DNA of 64,000 nucleotides from contig JAVXUO010001817.1 in the NCBI GenBank assembly GCA_033065855.1, positions 62,001-126,000 on the forward strand, written 5' to 3'. The position numbers and the translations under genes are program-made. This DNA comes from Escallonia rubra (Eukaryota > Streptophyta > Magnoliopsida > Escalloniales > Escalloniaceae). The notes under the pieces are model-generated. The model was not told the DNA's origin. It was given only the letters and a program-made list of their open reading frames with translations, and did not search any database. Below are positions 47,641 through 58,582 of this stretch, piece by piece (position 1 is the stretch's first letter; every line of letters starts with the position of its first letter).

Positions 47641-47915
47641 TGTTAAGTTACCATCTGCTTTAAAAGCTTAAGCTATATGAGAATGGCCCGTCACGTGCAA
47701 TCCCCTGATTGCACGTGGAGAGACAGATCAAGACAGAAATAAACAGAGAGACAGATCAAGACAGAAATAAACAGAAGGGGACCAGATATGCAAGCGAGAA
47801 GAATTGAACCCAGGACCTTGCCAAACCAGAGCTCTGATACCATGTTAAGTTACCATCTGATCTTAAAGCTTAAGTTATTAGAGAATAGGTCCAACAATGT
47901 TATCATGCTATAATA
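47641..47915 (-). mobile_element. TRIM element (miniature LTR retrotransposon), copy 1
   Basis: Terminal direct repeats begin TGTTAAGTTACCATCTG on the plus strand at 47641 and 47843. Between them lies GCTCTGATACCA (47831-47842), the reverse of the tRNA-Met primer site TGGTATCAGAGC, abutting the right repeat. The left repeat is truncated by a deletion after GAGAATGGCCC. A 28-bp unit (AGAGACAGATCAAGACAGAA...) is tandemly doubled inside. No coding capacity. It shares family with 55899-56200. Confidence 0.8.
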
Positions 47916-48301
47916 TATCAAACTTCTCAAATGTGTCTTCATGAGTCTGTATGGATACACCTACTAAGAATCCACTCGAAGCACACATTAGGACATAACT
48001 AATGTGTAGTTATTATCAAAACAAGAAGTAAGCCTAGGTTATCCAATCATAGGGCTAGCAGTTTCCTTTCTTTATCTTTTACTTCTTATGAATTCAATAT
48101 AAATCTATATACTTTCATTCGCTTCAAGTTCTTGTTCTTTTCAAGAGATTTGTTTATCAAACTTTGTTTTGAGAGGAAACACATTTTAAAAGAACTCTAC
48201 ATCCTCAAATTCAATTATGGTGCATGAATCTAACACGTCACTTTTGAGGATTAAGAATCTATATGCAGCACTATGGAAAACTAGCCAATGAACAGACAAT
48301 C
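47916..48301. other. Unassigned, no gene seen
   Basis: AT-rich text between the TRIM and the Harbinger MITE. Confidence 0.4.
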
Positions 48302-48304
48302 TTA

Positions 48305-48588
48305 GGCCCCGTACGCTTACCATATTTGCTTTCTGTTTTCATTTTCATGATTTTCATATCCAGTTTGAAAATCCGTTCCTGTACTTTTATCATTTTCACA
48401 AAAAAAAATTTAGCTATTTTTTCTTATATTGGGTTAAGTTTTGAATGAAAAAAGCTGAAAACACCTTTTAGGTGTTTTCAGTTTTATCCAAAACGAAAAC
48501 AGAAAATGGTAAAAGTACGCAAAAAAAAAGAATCTTTTTCATAGCCATTGCTAAAAACAGAAAACGAATATGGTAAGCGTACAGGGCC
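48305..48588. mobile_element. PIF/Harbinger (Tourist-like) MITE
   Basis: Inverted termini GGCCCCGTACGCTTACCATA and, from the other end, GGCCCTGTACGCTTACCATA, flanked by TTA at 48302-48304 and 48589-48591. A 3-bp TTA/TAA duplication with GGCC termini is the Tourist/Harbinger signature. 284 bp, no ORF, with an internal hairpin GAAAACACC...GGTGTTTTC near 48458-48480. Confidence 0.88.
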
Positions 48589-48626
48589 TTAAGTTCTAGA
48601 TCCTATTTTCCTCCTCTCTTTTTTTA

Positions 48627-49821
48627 GGTTAAATACACTTTAGCCTTCTGAAACTACCCCGAAATTTCACCACAAGGTGCAAATGTTTATTTTTTTACAC
48701 AAAAGGATCTGTAATTTTAAATTTATAATAAATAAGAATTTCCATCTAAATTCTTAACAATCTAGCAAAACCGTCCGGGCAATTTTGTCCAGACAGGTTT
48801 AATTTTTTTCTTCTCTTTTTCAATTTTGCACTTCTTCTTCAGACCCACCCGCCACCTCACCCGCTCACCCATCACCCAGCCCGCCCCGTACCCAAGTCCC
48901 AACCGTACCCCAAAAACACATAGAGACATAAATCACGACAAATCACACACAAATCAACCTACACCAGATTGGCATCACCATTGCCATACCACCAATATGT
49001 CGCTATGTCACTGCCATCAACCGACAATCACCGCCAGCGCCGGTCTCATCACAGCACTGCCGGAGCCAACATCACCACCAGCGCTAAGACTACAACCACC
49101 GTCGCCACACCACCATCACCAATCACCACCACCGCAACTCACCTAAAACTACCAGCAGATCGGCCTCACCACCATATCGCCAAATCACCACAACTCGCCA
49201 GCATCACCGCCGCCATCATAGCACCGCCACCAGCAGTCAGATCAGAGTCGCCGGCGGCTTGATCAATCACCGATCGATCACCAACACCATCATCGCCGAA
49301 TGTCTACCAGCGGTCACACCACCGGCGAACCATCAATCACCAATGTCGTCGTTGGTGATCTTTCTCAAAACCAAGAACAAGTTGTTGCCGACGCACCCCA
49401 ACACAAACCCCATCGCATTAAAACTGAAATCGGCCAGATTTTCTCCGGCGTAGACTCGTCACCGACCAACACCAGGGACACGATCTGACATATTTGGCTG
49501 CCTTCACGTGAAGCTTCATCTATCTTTAAATATTTCATTGATCTGTGGGTGAAAATCTCACATGTGGGTGAAAATTTTAGATATCTAAAGAAGATGAATT
49601 TAGATATCAAAATTTAATCAAAATCTCACATGTGGGCGAAAAATTAAAAAAGAGTACCAATTTTGCCCTTGACGGATTTTATTCCAAAGTTAGGGAATTT
49701 GGATAAAAGTTCTTATTTATCGCGAATTTGAAACTACAGACCCTTTTGTATAAAGAAATAAATATTTAGACCCTCAAGTGAGATTTCAGGGTATTTTTAG
49801 AGTATTAACATGTATTTAATC
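48627..49821. mobile_element. Mutator-like element with long inverted ends
   Basis: The left end runs GGTTAAATACACTTTAGCC ... TTTATTTTTTTACACAAAAGG ... AAATAAGAATTTCC; the right end reversed gives GATTAAATACATGTTAA ... TTTATTTCTTTATACAAAAGG ... AAATAAGAACTTTT, so the repeats extend for about 150 bases. Flanks are poly-T, hiding the target duplication. The interior (48840-49500) is rich in CCACCA and CGCC and unlike the surroundings; it may be captured host sequence, but no protein was recognised. Confidence 0.7.
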
Positions 49822-50094
49822 TTTTTTTTTTTTTTTAGAAAGCGTAACCTTGGTTAGAGGCCCCACACTTTCAGATGCTTGAGATTTAAAAATATACTTT
49901 TCCAAAAGCTTATAAGGTGTCTTGCCAGTTTTTATGATTGTTATCCTATTTTGGATATGGCAAGCTTATAAAATTGCTTCCATAGGTTGTGGGGTGCACG
50001 AGCACTGAGGAGTAAGGTGCTCACTATTTCATTTGGTTTCGAGTTTTCCTTTTAGTTATAGCGTTAGATTCTTGTTAGTAAGGAGGTGTTACCT
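49822..50094. other. Unassigned, no gene seen
   Basis: Spacer between the Mutator-like element and the copia integrase fragment. Confidence 0.4.
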
Positions 50095-50280
50095 TCAATA
50101 TGATTCATTGATTTCACAATAAAAACTAAGAGGACCAGAATCATATTCACCCCTGCTGTCATACCTTAATCTTTTGATTTTTCTATTGAATTTTTTTTCA
50201 ACTTCAGCTTTGTGTATTAAGAATTTATCCTCAACTTTTCTTTGATTTGAAGTAAGTAAACTTGGGCATATCTTGAACAT
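50095..50280 (-). pseudogene. Copia integrase fragment
   Basis: A 61-codon minus-strand frame reads KFLIHKAEVEKKFNRKIKRL, then YDSRGEYDSGPLSFYCE, the copia integrase segment around the second catalytic aspartate (usually SDRGGEY). Too short to function. Orientation and order fit it being upstream of the RT fragment at 46490-44890. Confidence 0.75.
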
Positions 50281-50880
50281 TATAAAATTTTCTTATGCAA
50301 TAACGCGTTGATTTTAATATGTTCTATGTATACTTGACCGGTGGATAATAAATGCTTATAAAGCATCACTTCATTGTCATTTAATTAGTCGTGCCGGTTA
50401 CTTTTATAAATCATATGGTACAAAAATCACATAGACCAAAATTTTCTCTATCACAATTAAATCATATGATCAACACCATGGGCACACTGTTGAAACGTAC
50501 AAATTATTATCCAAAGATACTTGCACTAGGACGATAAAAATGTCTTACGCAATAATAAATTGGTCTCAATAAATTCTCAGCATATTTTTAGCACTCAAGC
50601 CTAATTTTTTTCTTTTCCCGTGCACTAAATAAACTTCTAGTTTTTATTCCTCTATATGTTTACCAAATTAGAATTAGCTATATTCATGAGAACATTGCTT
50701 ACTAATATTTCACAACAAGGGTTACTTTGTTCAGTTAAAAGGTAGTTCACTCATTGAAAATAAATCTGACTATCTTTGATGAGATAACCATACAAATATT
50801 AATTATGCACATAAGTTCAATATGCACTTCAAAGTTTCTATAATAAATGACCGTTAATAATACCGTCGTGTACTTGGTAC
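50281..50880. other. Unassigned, no gene seen
   Basis: AT-rich spacer preceding the duplicated MATE upstream block. Confidence 0.4.
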
Positions 50881-51440
50881 GGGTTTCTGGTTAATTCCTC
50901 CGAGCGAGTACTCAATTTGGGCTGGTTTCAACCGAGCAGCTTAGATCTGTTAAGTAAAACATTTAATTGGGTTGGCCCCCTTTTGGGTTCCATAGCTCGC
51001 TAAGAGCAACCACATGAACTTGCCCCGTGGGCTTGAGGCTTAATGCATCTGGACCATCTTAAAGTTGTGTGGGGTTCGAAATGACTTGAGAGAGTGGTAG
51101 CCAGCTTCCACCATCTGGACCATCCATCTACCTACACACGATGAACACGTTTCAGTTTTGGGTCTTTCTCCTAAGAGATGACAAAATGCTTTCGCAGTTG
51201 CTTACCCCCGACTCGGCGGCTAATGTCGGACGCTTGACGACCAACTACAGTCCATGAATTTTTGTAAAAACTCATTCGGCCAGGCCCTATCTCCCAAGAA
51301 ATGAGAGTTACCAATGAAATTGAATGGAACATGGTGGAAGAATGACTTACGGTCTTCAGAAGTAGTGAATTTAAAGACGTTCAATGCATTCTGCTCGATG
51401 AATTTTAGTAAAGTGCCATAAAAACGTCTATCGAATTGGT
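50881..51440. other. Upstream region of MATE copy 2 (paralogous to 19830-22240)
   Basis: Aligns with the copy 1 upstream region. At 51019-51034 the text passes from GAACTTGCCCC to GTGGGCTTGAGGC without the hAT element present at the matching point of copy 1, giving an empty site. No gene. Confidence 0.7.
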
Positions 51441-51445
51441 GCATG

Positions 51446-52350
51446 ATTGTTATTTTATATATATTTATTTATTTTGTGTTTTCATTTTTTTCCTTATCCA
51501 ATTACAAATTATGGACGTGTACTTTTATCATTTTCAACACTTTTTCATATTTACTTTTTTCAGTTGTTTGTGTATATATGTTACCGTTTTTATTGCCTTT
51601 TTCAGCAACATTTTTGATTAATTCTTTTATATTTAGCATTTTTATTACTGTTATGATCAATTTTTTTTATTTAGTACATTACTGTAGATATGATAATTTA
51701 CCATTATACCCTTACTTTATCTCCCAAAATAAACACCTTGTCCCACTTGACAGATCTCTTTCACCCTACCCAACAACGTCCACCTCAAACAACTTCTGCT
51801 TCTCCTCCTCAAACACATGGGCTCCCCCCGTACATTTCATCGTAATTGCCTGTTGTCATAGACATCTGTTTTGTTAGATCCTGCGGTCCACCAAATCCTT
51901 GGAAAATTCTCACCCTTTGTGGCAATTGTTGTGGTCCAAAATTGGAAAGAGGTATCTGATCTTCCCTTCGCTTTGCCTTAGTAAGTTGAACAAAATCAAC
52001 TGAATCTTTCATGGTGAGAGCTGATCGGTGTGTTTCGAATACAAATTGTGGTGAGATTACGGTGGGGTGAACCAAGCGGGAGATCGAGATCCAGAGAGAG
52101 AGGGGGGTTTGACAATTTGCAGATTTGGGAAGAAGATGGGTGAACAGGGAGAAATGGGTTTTCTTTGGCAGAGGGTGAGACTCTGTCGAGAAAAGTAGAA
52201 AACACCTTCAAAGTGTTTTCGGATTTTTGAAACTATTTGAATAATTATATGCAAAATAGAAATAAAAAATGGTAAAAGTACAAATAAAAAAAACATATTT
52301 ATTTGTTATAATTGCAAAAAATAAAAAACGAAAATGATAAATATACGGCT
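51446..52350. mobile_element. Degenerate Harbinger-like element with foreign interior
   Basis: Its two ends resemble those of the MITE at 48305-48588: CGTGTACTTTTATCATTTTC on the left, and on the other strand of the right end CGTATATTTATCATTTTCG, GTACTTTTACCATTTTTTAT and GAAAACACTTTGAAGGTGTT. The termini are eroded and no TTA duplication is clear. Copy 1 lacks it. The interior carries an 88-codon minus-strand frame (52075-51809) that I do not recognise. Confidence 0.55.
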
Positions 52351-52364
52351 TGCTTCCTATTTTT

Positions 52365-52988
52365 TTGAGTCTAAAACGTTTTACATATCCTATTACGCAT
52401 GTAAGCATAGGGATTGAGTAGAGCGAAAAATCCCATGTTAAGTACACGTAACATATTATTTCAGACCTTTATTAGCCACTTAACATGATAAATGAGACCC
52501 GGTAACATGACCATTGAAACGAATACCGTGCAACTTGGATGAATAAAAGTAACACAAGAAATTCAACGAAGTTGCACCAAAAAAAAAAAAAAAGAAGTTC
52601 AAGGACGTAACCCCAAGCTTGAGATTAAAGGCTTATAGTAATAACCCATGACAAAACGGCTCAATTAGCCCGTAGTTTCTCAAAGTATTATACACATGTA
52701 AGTACAGGCATCGCATGGAATGTAAAAACACATGTTACGTACCGGCGGGTCAAGAACACTTTGACTCTGTTGTTAGCTCAGTTCACGTGACTCGTTTTGA
52801 TGCAATCAAATGTGAACTATTTGGACTCTTTATTTGGTTTTTGTTTTACGTAGAGACATGATATATATCATGAAACAAGGACCAGATTTCGGCAATTTTT
52901 TCTTATCTTTCCCTCCACTTCTCCCTCTCTCACTTGTTCTGTGGAGGGAAGGGTGGGAAAGAGAGGGGAAGAGCGGAGCACCAAGAAT
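52365..52988 (+). promoter_or_regulatory. 5' flank of MATE copy 2
   Basis: Aligns with 22920-23266 and 24592-24840 of copy 1 across the empty Mutator site (about 52710-52720). The long CT run of copy 1 is short here. It contains ATGATATATATCATG, a perfect 14-bp AT-rich palindrome core, near 52859. Confidence 0.5.
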
Positions 52989-54044
52989 ATGGCGAATAAC
53001 GGTACTGCAACGGAGGAACCGACGGTACCCTTATTAAATCATTCATCTTCAACCCTCGAATCGAAGTGTGATGACTTTGACGATGAGCAAAATCTTAAAC
53101 TGAGGGTCTTTAATTATTGAATCAAAGAAGTTATGGCACATAGTAGGTCCAACAATCTTCAGCCGCATAGCTTCCTACTCCACGTTTCTCATCACCCAAG
53201 CCTTTGCCGGCCACCTTGGTGATCTTGACCTTGCTGCTATCTCCATCTCAACTAATGTCATCGTTGGCTTCGATTTCGGCCTCTTGGTATTCCCATGTTA
53301 ACTTTTCATTTCCATGCATGCATGCAATCTGACACGTACATACTGTGGCTTCACCGAATCAAAGTTTCTCTTCAAAGATGTAGACAAATTGTGATTGATT
53401 TTGTACTGTCCTTCATTTCTATTTTGATGTTGCCTCTGCTGTGTAACACTACGTTTGTGGTTGTATGCATCAGCTGGAGATGGCAAGTGCTTTAGAAACT
53501 TTATGTGGACAAGCTTTTGGGGCCAATAATCACAAGATGATGGGTGTATATCTACAACGTTCTTGGATTGTTCTGTTCATGTGTTGCATACTTGTTTTTG
53601 CCACTTTTCCTATTTGCTACTCCAGTACTGAAGCTATTGGGAGAGCCATCGGACATAGCAGAGCTGTCTGGGGTGGTGACATTGTGTTTCATTCCTCTTC
53701 ATTTCAGCCTTGCTTTTCAGTTTCCTTTGCAGAGGTTCTTGCAGAGCCAGCTGAAGACGGCTGTGATTGATTCGGTGTCACTCGGGGCTCTGGTGGTGCA
53801 TGTTTTGGTGAGCTGGCTAATTGTGTATGAGCTAAAGCTCGGTGTGATCGGCACTGCCCTTAGCTTAAATTTCTCTTGGTGGCTTATAGTGTTTGGGTTG
53901 TTCTTGTACTGTGTTCGTGGTGGGTGTCCTCTTTCTTGGACTGGGTTCTCCATTGAAGCCTTTTCTGGGCTCTGGGAGTTTGTTAAGCTCTCTACTGCTT
54001 CTGGTGTCATGCTTTGGTACTACTACTACTACTACTAGCTATTA

Positions 54045-54077
<33 letters not shown>

Positions 54078-55898
54078 ACCAAATATAAAGGATTTTTACT
54101 TCACAGAAATCTTAGTCCATAGAATCATGTAGCTCCTCCCTATTCTTTATTAAAAGAAAATCATAAAGAATTTTGCCCAGACTAAAATATTTTGTAAAAA
54201 ACGTAGCTTCAAAAGTTAACAGTGAAAGTCAACATAAATGTAAATTTTCAAAAAGAAGTTTACAGTTATCTTTTCCCGAAAGAAGTTCTCTTTTAATTTC
54301 ACACTTGAACTTGCATAAAAGAAACGTAAATGTAAAGCTCATGTAACTTGAACTTGCATAAGTGTAAAGCTCATGTAACTTTTTGTTTGTGTGAAAGAAT
54401 TCAGGTCGGGTGTCATCATTTAAGTTTGATTGTTATTGTTACATTGTTCTATTGTGAAACCACAGTTTGGAGAATTGGTACTACAGAGTACTGATAGTGC
54501 TGACAGGAAACTTGAAGAACGCAGAAATTGCGGTGGATGCTCTATCCATATGGTCAGCTTCTTGTTCCTATCTATCTTTAGTTCTCTCGGTACTTTTTGA
54601 AGGTCTAAGGATCACGTATGTGGATAGTTATTAAAAACAAAAATGTTATAGGCTTTAGTGAAAAAAGAATTAAACTTAACTATTTCGACTATTTTAAGTA
54701 AATTAAACCTTAATAAGTACATCAATTGTGAACTGTTAATCAAAGACTTATAGCATGGAAAGCTCATTGTACAAAACGTGATCTTGCTTCCAAATGCAAA
54801 TCTCTAGTTTCAATTACCAACAATATTTGTCATTATTTATACTTGTTTCTTTTGTCAGATCAGTTAATTATCATTAACTTGTCATTAAATTTTAAACTTT
54901 CCATTGATATAACTAAGTGCTATTAACAAAATGTCCAAAATTTAGCCCAAAAAGGATTGTAAAATATAAAATTTCTGATAGGAAGGAGTTATGATGATTA
55001 AATGTATAATAAATTTGTGAAACGAAAAGAGTTAAAAGTTAAAATGTTGTATCTTTATAACCAAGAATTGAATAAACTCGAGAAATCTAACAGAACACAT
55101 ATAAAAACTTAATTACTTAGGTAACAAATCTAATAGTTGCAGCTTTTAAGGATTTTCCTAAATTTCTTATTGTTGAGTTTTCAAGTTTTAGCCCTTTTTC
55201 CTGCAAGCATCTCCATTAAAGGTCAAAATATAATCATTTTGGACTTTCAGTATTATTAATTATCCATCTTGTTTCTTTCTTTAGAGTGACGGTCATTCCT
55301 TATAACAATGATCATTGTGGCAAAATAACTCCAACAATTTATTTTCTTTTGCAATGATCTAGTCTTACTAAAATTTTTATGTATACCTTGTTTGGAAAAA
55401 AGAAGTAAGCAAAAAGTTCGTTTTCAATGTTTCCAGCTTAATTTCTAAATTTCAAGTACAATCTATCAAAAATTAGGCTTCGTCTTAGTATTAATGTTTT
55501 TTTTTAATATTTATCTTTTTGTAGTAACCAGTCTTATTATGTACTCTAACGCTCTCTTTTGTACTTTTTTAGCATAACCTTGTTAATCTTAGTAGTACAT
55601 TTTAGAGTATTAGTTTTGTTATGCATGTAATTTAATAAGCATATATCTGTCACAAGACTTTTATCTTTAGGACGGACCGCTTATATGATAATATTGTACC
55701 TACTCGTCTAAAAAAGCAACATGTGTGTTTGTGTGTGCGGGTGCTTGTTTGTGTGTCGTATTAAAATGTATACTATGTAATGAATGGTATGAAATAGATA
55801 TGAGATAATGGTAATGAAGGAAGTAATTTCAATAATGTTCACAAGCGTAACATTTGACCGTGTGTACATACCCATTACATTTGTAATATTAAGATACG

Positions 55899-56200
55899 TG
55901 TTAAGTTACCATTTACTCTAAAAACTTAAGCTTTTAGAGAATGGGCCCAACAATATTATCATACTTAATACTCCCCCTCACGTGCAAGCTCCCGATTGCA
56001 CGTGAAGAGATAAATCAAGACAGAACTAAACAGAAACAAAGTGCAAATAGCACTCTGATAAAGGGGGACCAGATATGCAAGCGGAAAGAATCGAACCCAA
56101 GACTTTTGATAAATCAGAGCTCTGATACCATATTAAATTACCATCTGCTCTAAAAGTAAGCTTTTAGAGAATAAGCCCAACAATGTTATCATGCTTAATA
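55899..56200 (-). mobile_element. TRIM element, copy 2, in intron 3 of the MATE pseudogene
   Basis: Terminal repeats 55899-55970 and 56131-56200 (about 70 bp). Read on the minus strand: right repeat ending TTAACA-like text, primer site TGGTATCAGAGC (56130-56119), a non-coding core, the purine tract GAGGGGGAG (55979-55971), then the left repeat. That is the full cis-acting set of an LTR retrotransposon in about 300 bp. Flanks ATACG and ATACA form a near-match 5-bp target duplication. No ORF. Confidence 0.87.
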
Positions 56201-56524
56201 ATACATATCATCAAAATAAGCAAAGAAGAAATATATTACCAATAACATGAGGTTTTGAGAGTTAGTAAAAATATACCCACCACTATTTTACTTGACATCA
56301 AGAAAAACACATAAATTCATCATAAAAGTCGAAAATAGAAGGCCTAGTCAAATTTGTACATATTCTATCCCTGTCGTATGATGATAAATTTATGTTTGCA
56401 GTCATATGCAACGGTTAGTACGTGCAATGGTTGGTCCACCTTAAAACATGAGTAAAAGAAATTTTTTAAGATTAGGTTTAATAGGAATTTTATAAAGATG
56501 AGCAGAGACGTAGTATCATATCTA

Positions 56525-57215
56525 TACGGTGGGGCTAGATCGATTTTACTTAGTTTTATACTTATTGTCACTAAAAGATGCATTAGTGAACACTTAACCT
56601 CTTTAGCAACAAAATCTTTAAATTTAGCCAAAGATGTTGTATTTTAGCCTCACCATTTTAAAAGAAAAAAATGCCTTTAGTTTTTTAGACATTTTAAATT
56701 TTAAAAAAGCATTTTTTTAAGATAAATGTTAGCCATTTAATTTCTTGGGATCATTTTCATACATTGGGGCTAGATCAACACTCATTTTGGTTAGATTAAT
56801 AATCTTTTGTACAAAAGGATACATTAATAAACTTTTAACTTCTTTTGACAAAACGATTAAATTTATCCAAAAAAGTTGCGATTTAGCCTCCTCCTTTCAA
56901 GAGTAAAAAACAATCTTAAATTTTGTTAATCTTCTTAAGTTAAAAATGGTACCGTTTAAATCCATGGGATCATTTTTACAGTGTGGGGCTAGATCCTCAC
57001 TTGTTTTAGTTAGATTCATACTCTTTTATCATTAAAAGATGCATTATTGACCTTTTAACTATTTTAGCAACAATATGTTTAAATTTGGCCAAAAAGGTTC
57101 TTATTTTTCTTCACCTTTTATAAAAGTCAAAACACCCTTAATATTTTAAGTTTTTAAAATCTAAAAAGGGTATATTAAGAAAAAAAAAAGTTTAGCTTTA
57201 ATGTGAATGGAGGTA
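56525..57215. repeat. Tandem repeat, three units of about 220-235 bp, in intron 3
   Basis: TGGGGCTAGATC starts units at 56530, 56765 and 56984. Each unit continues with an ACTAAAAGATGCATTA-like segment, a TTTAACTTCTTTTG-like segment and a TAAATTTGGCCAAAAA-like segment. A partial fourth tail lies near 57415-57485. Units differ by many substitutions. Confidence 0.85.
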
Positions 57216-58085
57216 CGTGTTGATAGGGTTTATTCAGCAACACGGTGTTAAGAGATTATGCAAGAGTTAACGAGTGAATTTATAGGGTTTTCATAGATTT
57301 TTTTTCTTTCTTTTTTCCAAATAAAAGTCCAAACAGCTATTAACTCTAGCAAAAGCATACACTCCAATAAGTGCATCTTAAGGAAAGAAGCTTCATACCG
57401 TATGAGAAGTCTAAAACACCCTTATTTTTTAATAAATTATAATCCGAAAAAGGTATCTTACATGAAAAAAAAATTAAGTAAAAAATGCCCCTAATCACCC
57501 ATATTTGTTTTTATCAAGACTTCAATGTGAAGAAATTCGTTTTAAAAAAAATGAAATTTTATTATTTTATCTCATTCGTATTGTTATATATGGTATAGAT
57601 TACGACGGGATTAACGGTATCGAATGTCTAGATTAAGTAACCAACACGTACTTGTATCATTATCTGCTGCTAGATATGCATTAACCCGTTGGTGACAAAT
57701 AAGGGGTGTTCACAATCATGAAAAATAGCAAATACAAATTTAAAAATCTAGCAGTAGTTCAAATATCTTCATAATGAGTTACGTTCTCATGCTCTTAACT
57801 TCATGTCAAAGTCTGGGAAGATACATAAGTGTTATGTGTGTGTGTGTACACACTGTTGTTGGTTTCTCCTCGGCATAATTTCCAATCATATTCATTGTTG
57901 TCGGCGTTGCTAATAGTTTGAACAAGTAATATGTAAACAACTTGTAGACAATTTTCACTTAACTTCGCTAGCATAGACATAACGTCATTGTGGACCAACT
58001 TAAACTATGGAGCTCATCGGATGCAGTCAAGCATGCAAATCAGTATCATAATATAATCGTCCTGTCTCCTATCATAGACTCTTTT

Positions 58086-58107
58086 TTATTATTATTATTA
58101 TTATTAT
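58086..58107. repeat. (ATT)n microsatellite in intron 3
   Basis: About seven ATT units shortly before exon 4 of the pseudogene. Confidence 0.9.
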
Positions 58108-58582
58108 GTCTCACGTGCATATAATTATTTCGGCATGTTTGTGCAGCTTGTCAATCAATGGATTTCAGCTGATGATACCTCTTACGTTCTTTGCTGCAAC
58201 TGGGTAAACAATAACTCTTCCCTTCGCTTTAGATCACCAATTTTGTTCCTTCATAATTCCTTTTTTTTTCTTCTAATCAAGACATAATATTAAAAATCAG
58301 GCTGTTACAGTAGATGGTTCATGGTTCACATTTTCATCCATTAACAAAATCACACAAAAGGATGAGGAAGGAACCGAACCAAACAAATTATCAACATCGG
58401 CCTTTGCAGCAAGATTATGCGCTAAACTATTGACAGATCTACTAACTTTCAAGAAGGACCAGCAGGTTATGGCTTTAAGTTTGTCTCTGGCTTCGTGGAT
58501 GATGGTGAAGCAATTCTAGCTGGGATTTTCTTCTTGGTTGTTAAGCCAGTTGATAATATCATAAGCATCACCTTCAAAAAGG

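Noticed and set aside
47770..47842. tRNA gene
   Set aside because: Only a primer-binding site and T-arm-like box; no cloverleaf can be drawn with a plausible anticodon arm.
48826..49488. Pro/His/Thr-rich frames as possible secreted proteins
   Set aside because: Low-complexity cargo of a Mutator-like element; three overlapping frames are all open, typical of composition rather than coding.
53465..54132. Separate short MATE genes in copy 2
   Set aside because: They are exon 2 pieces of one pseudogene split by a 1-bp insertion.
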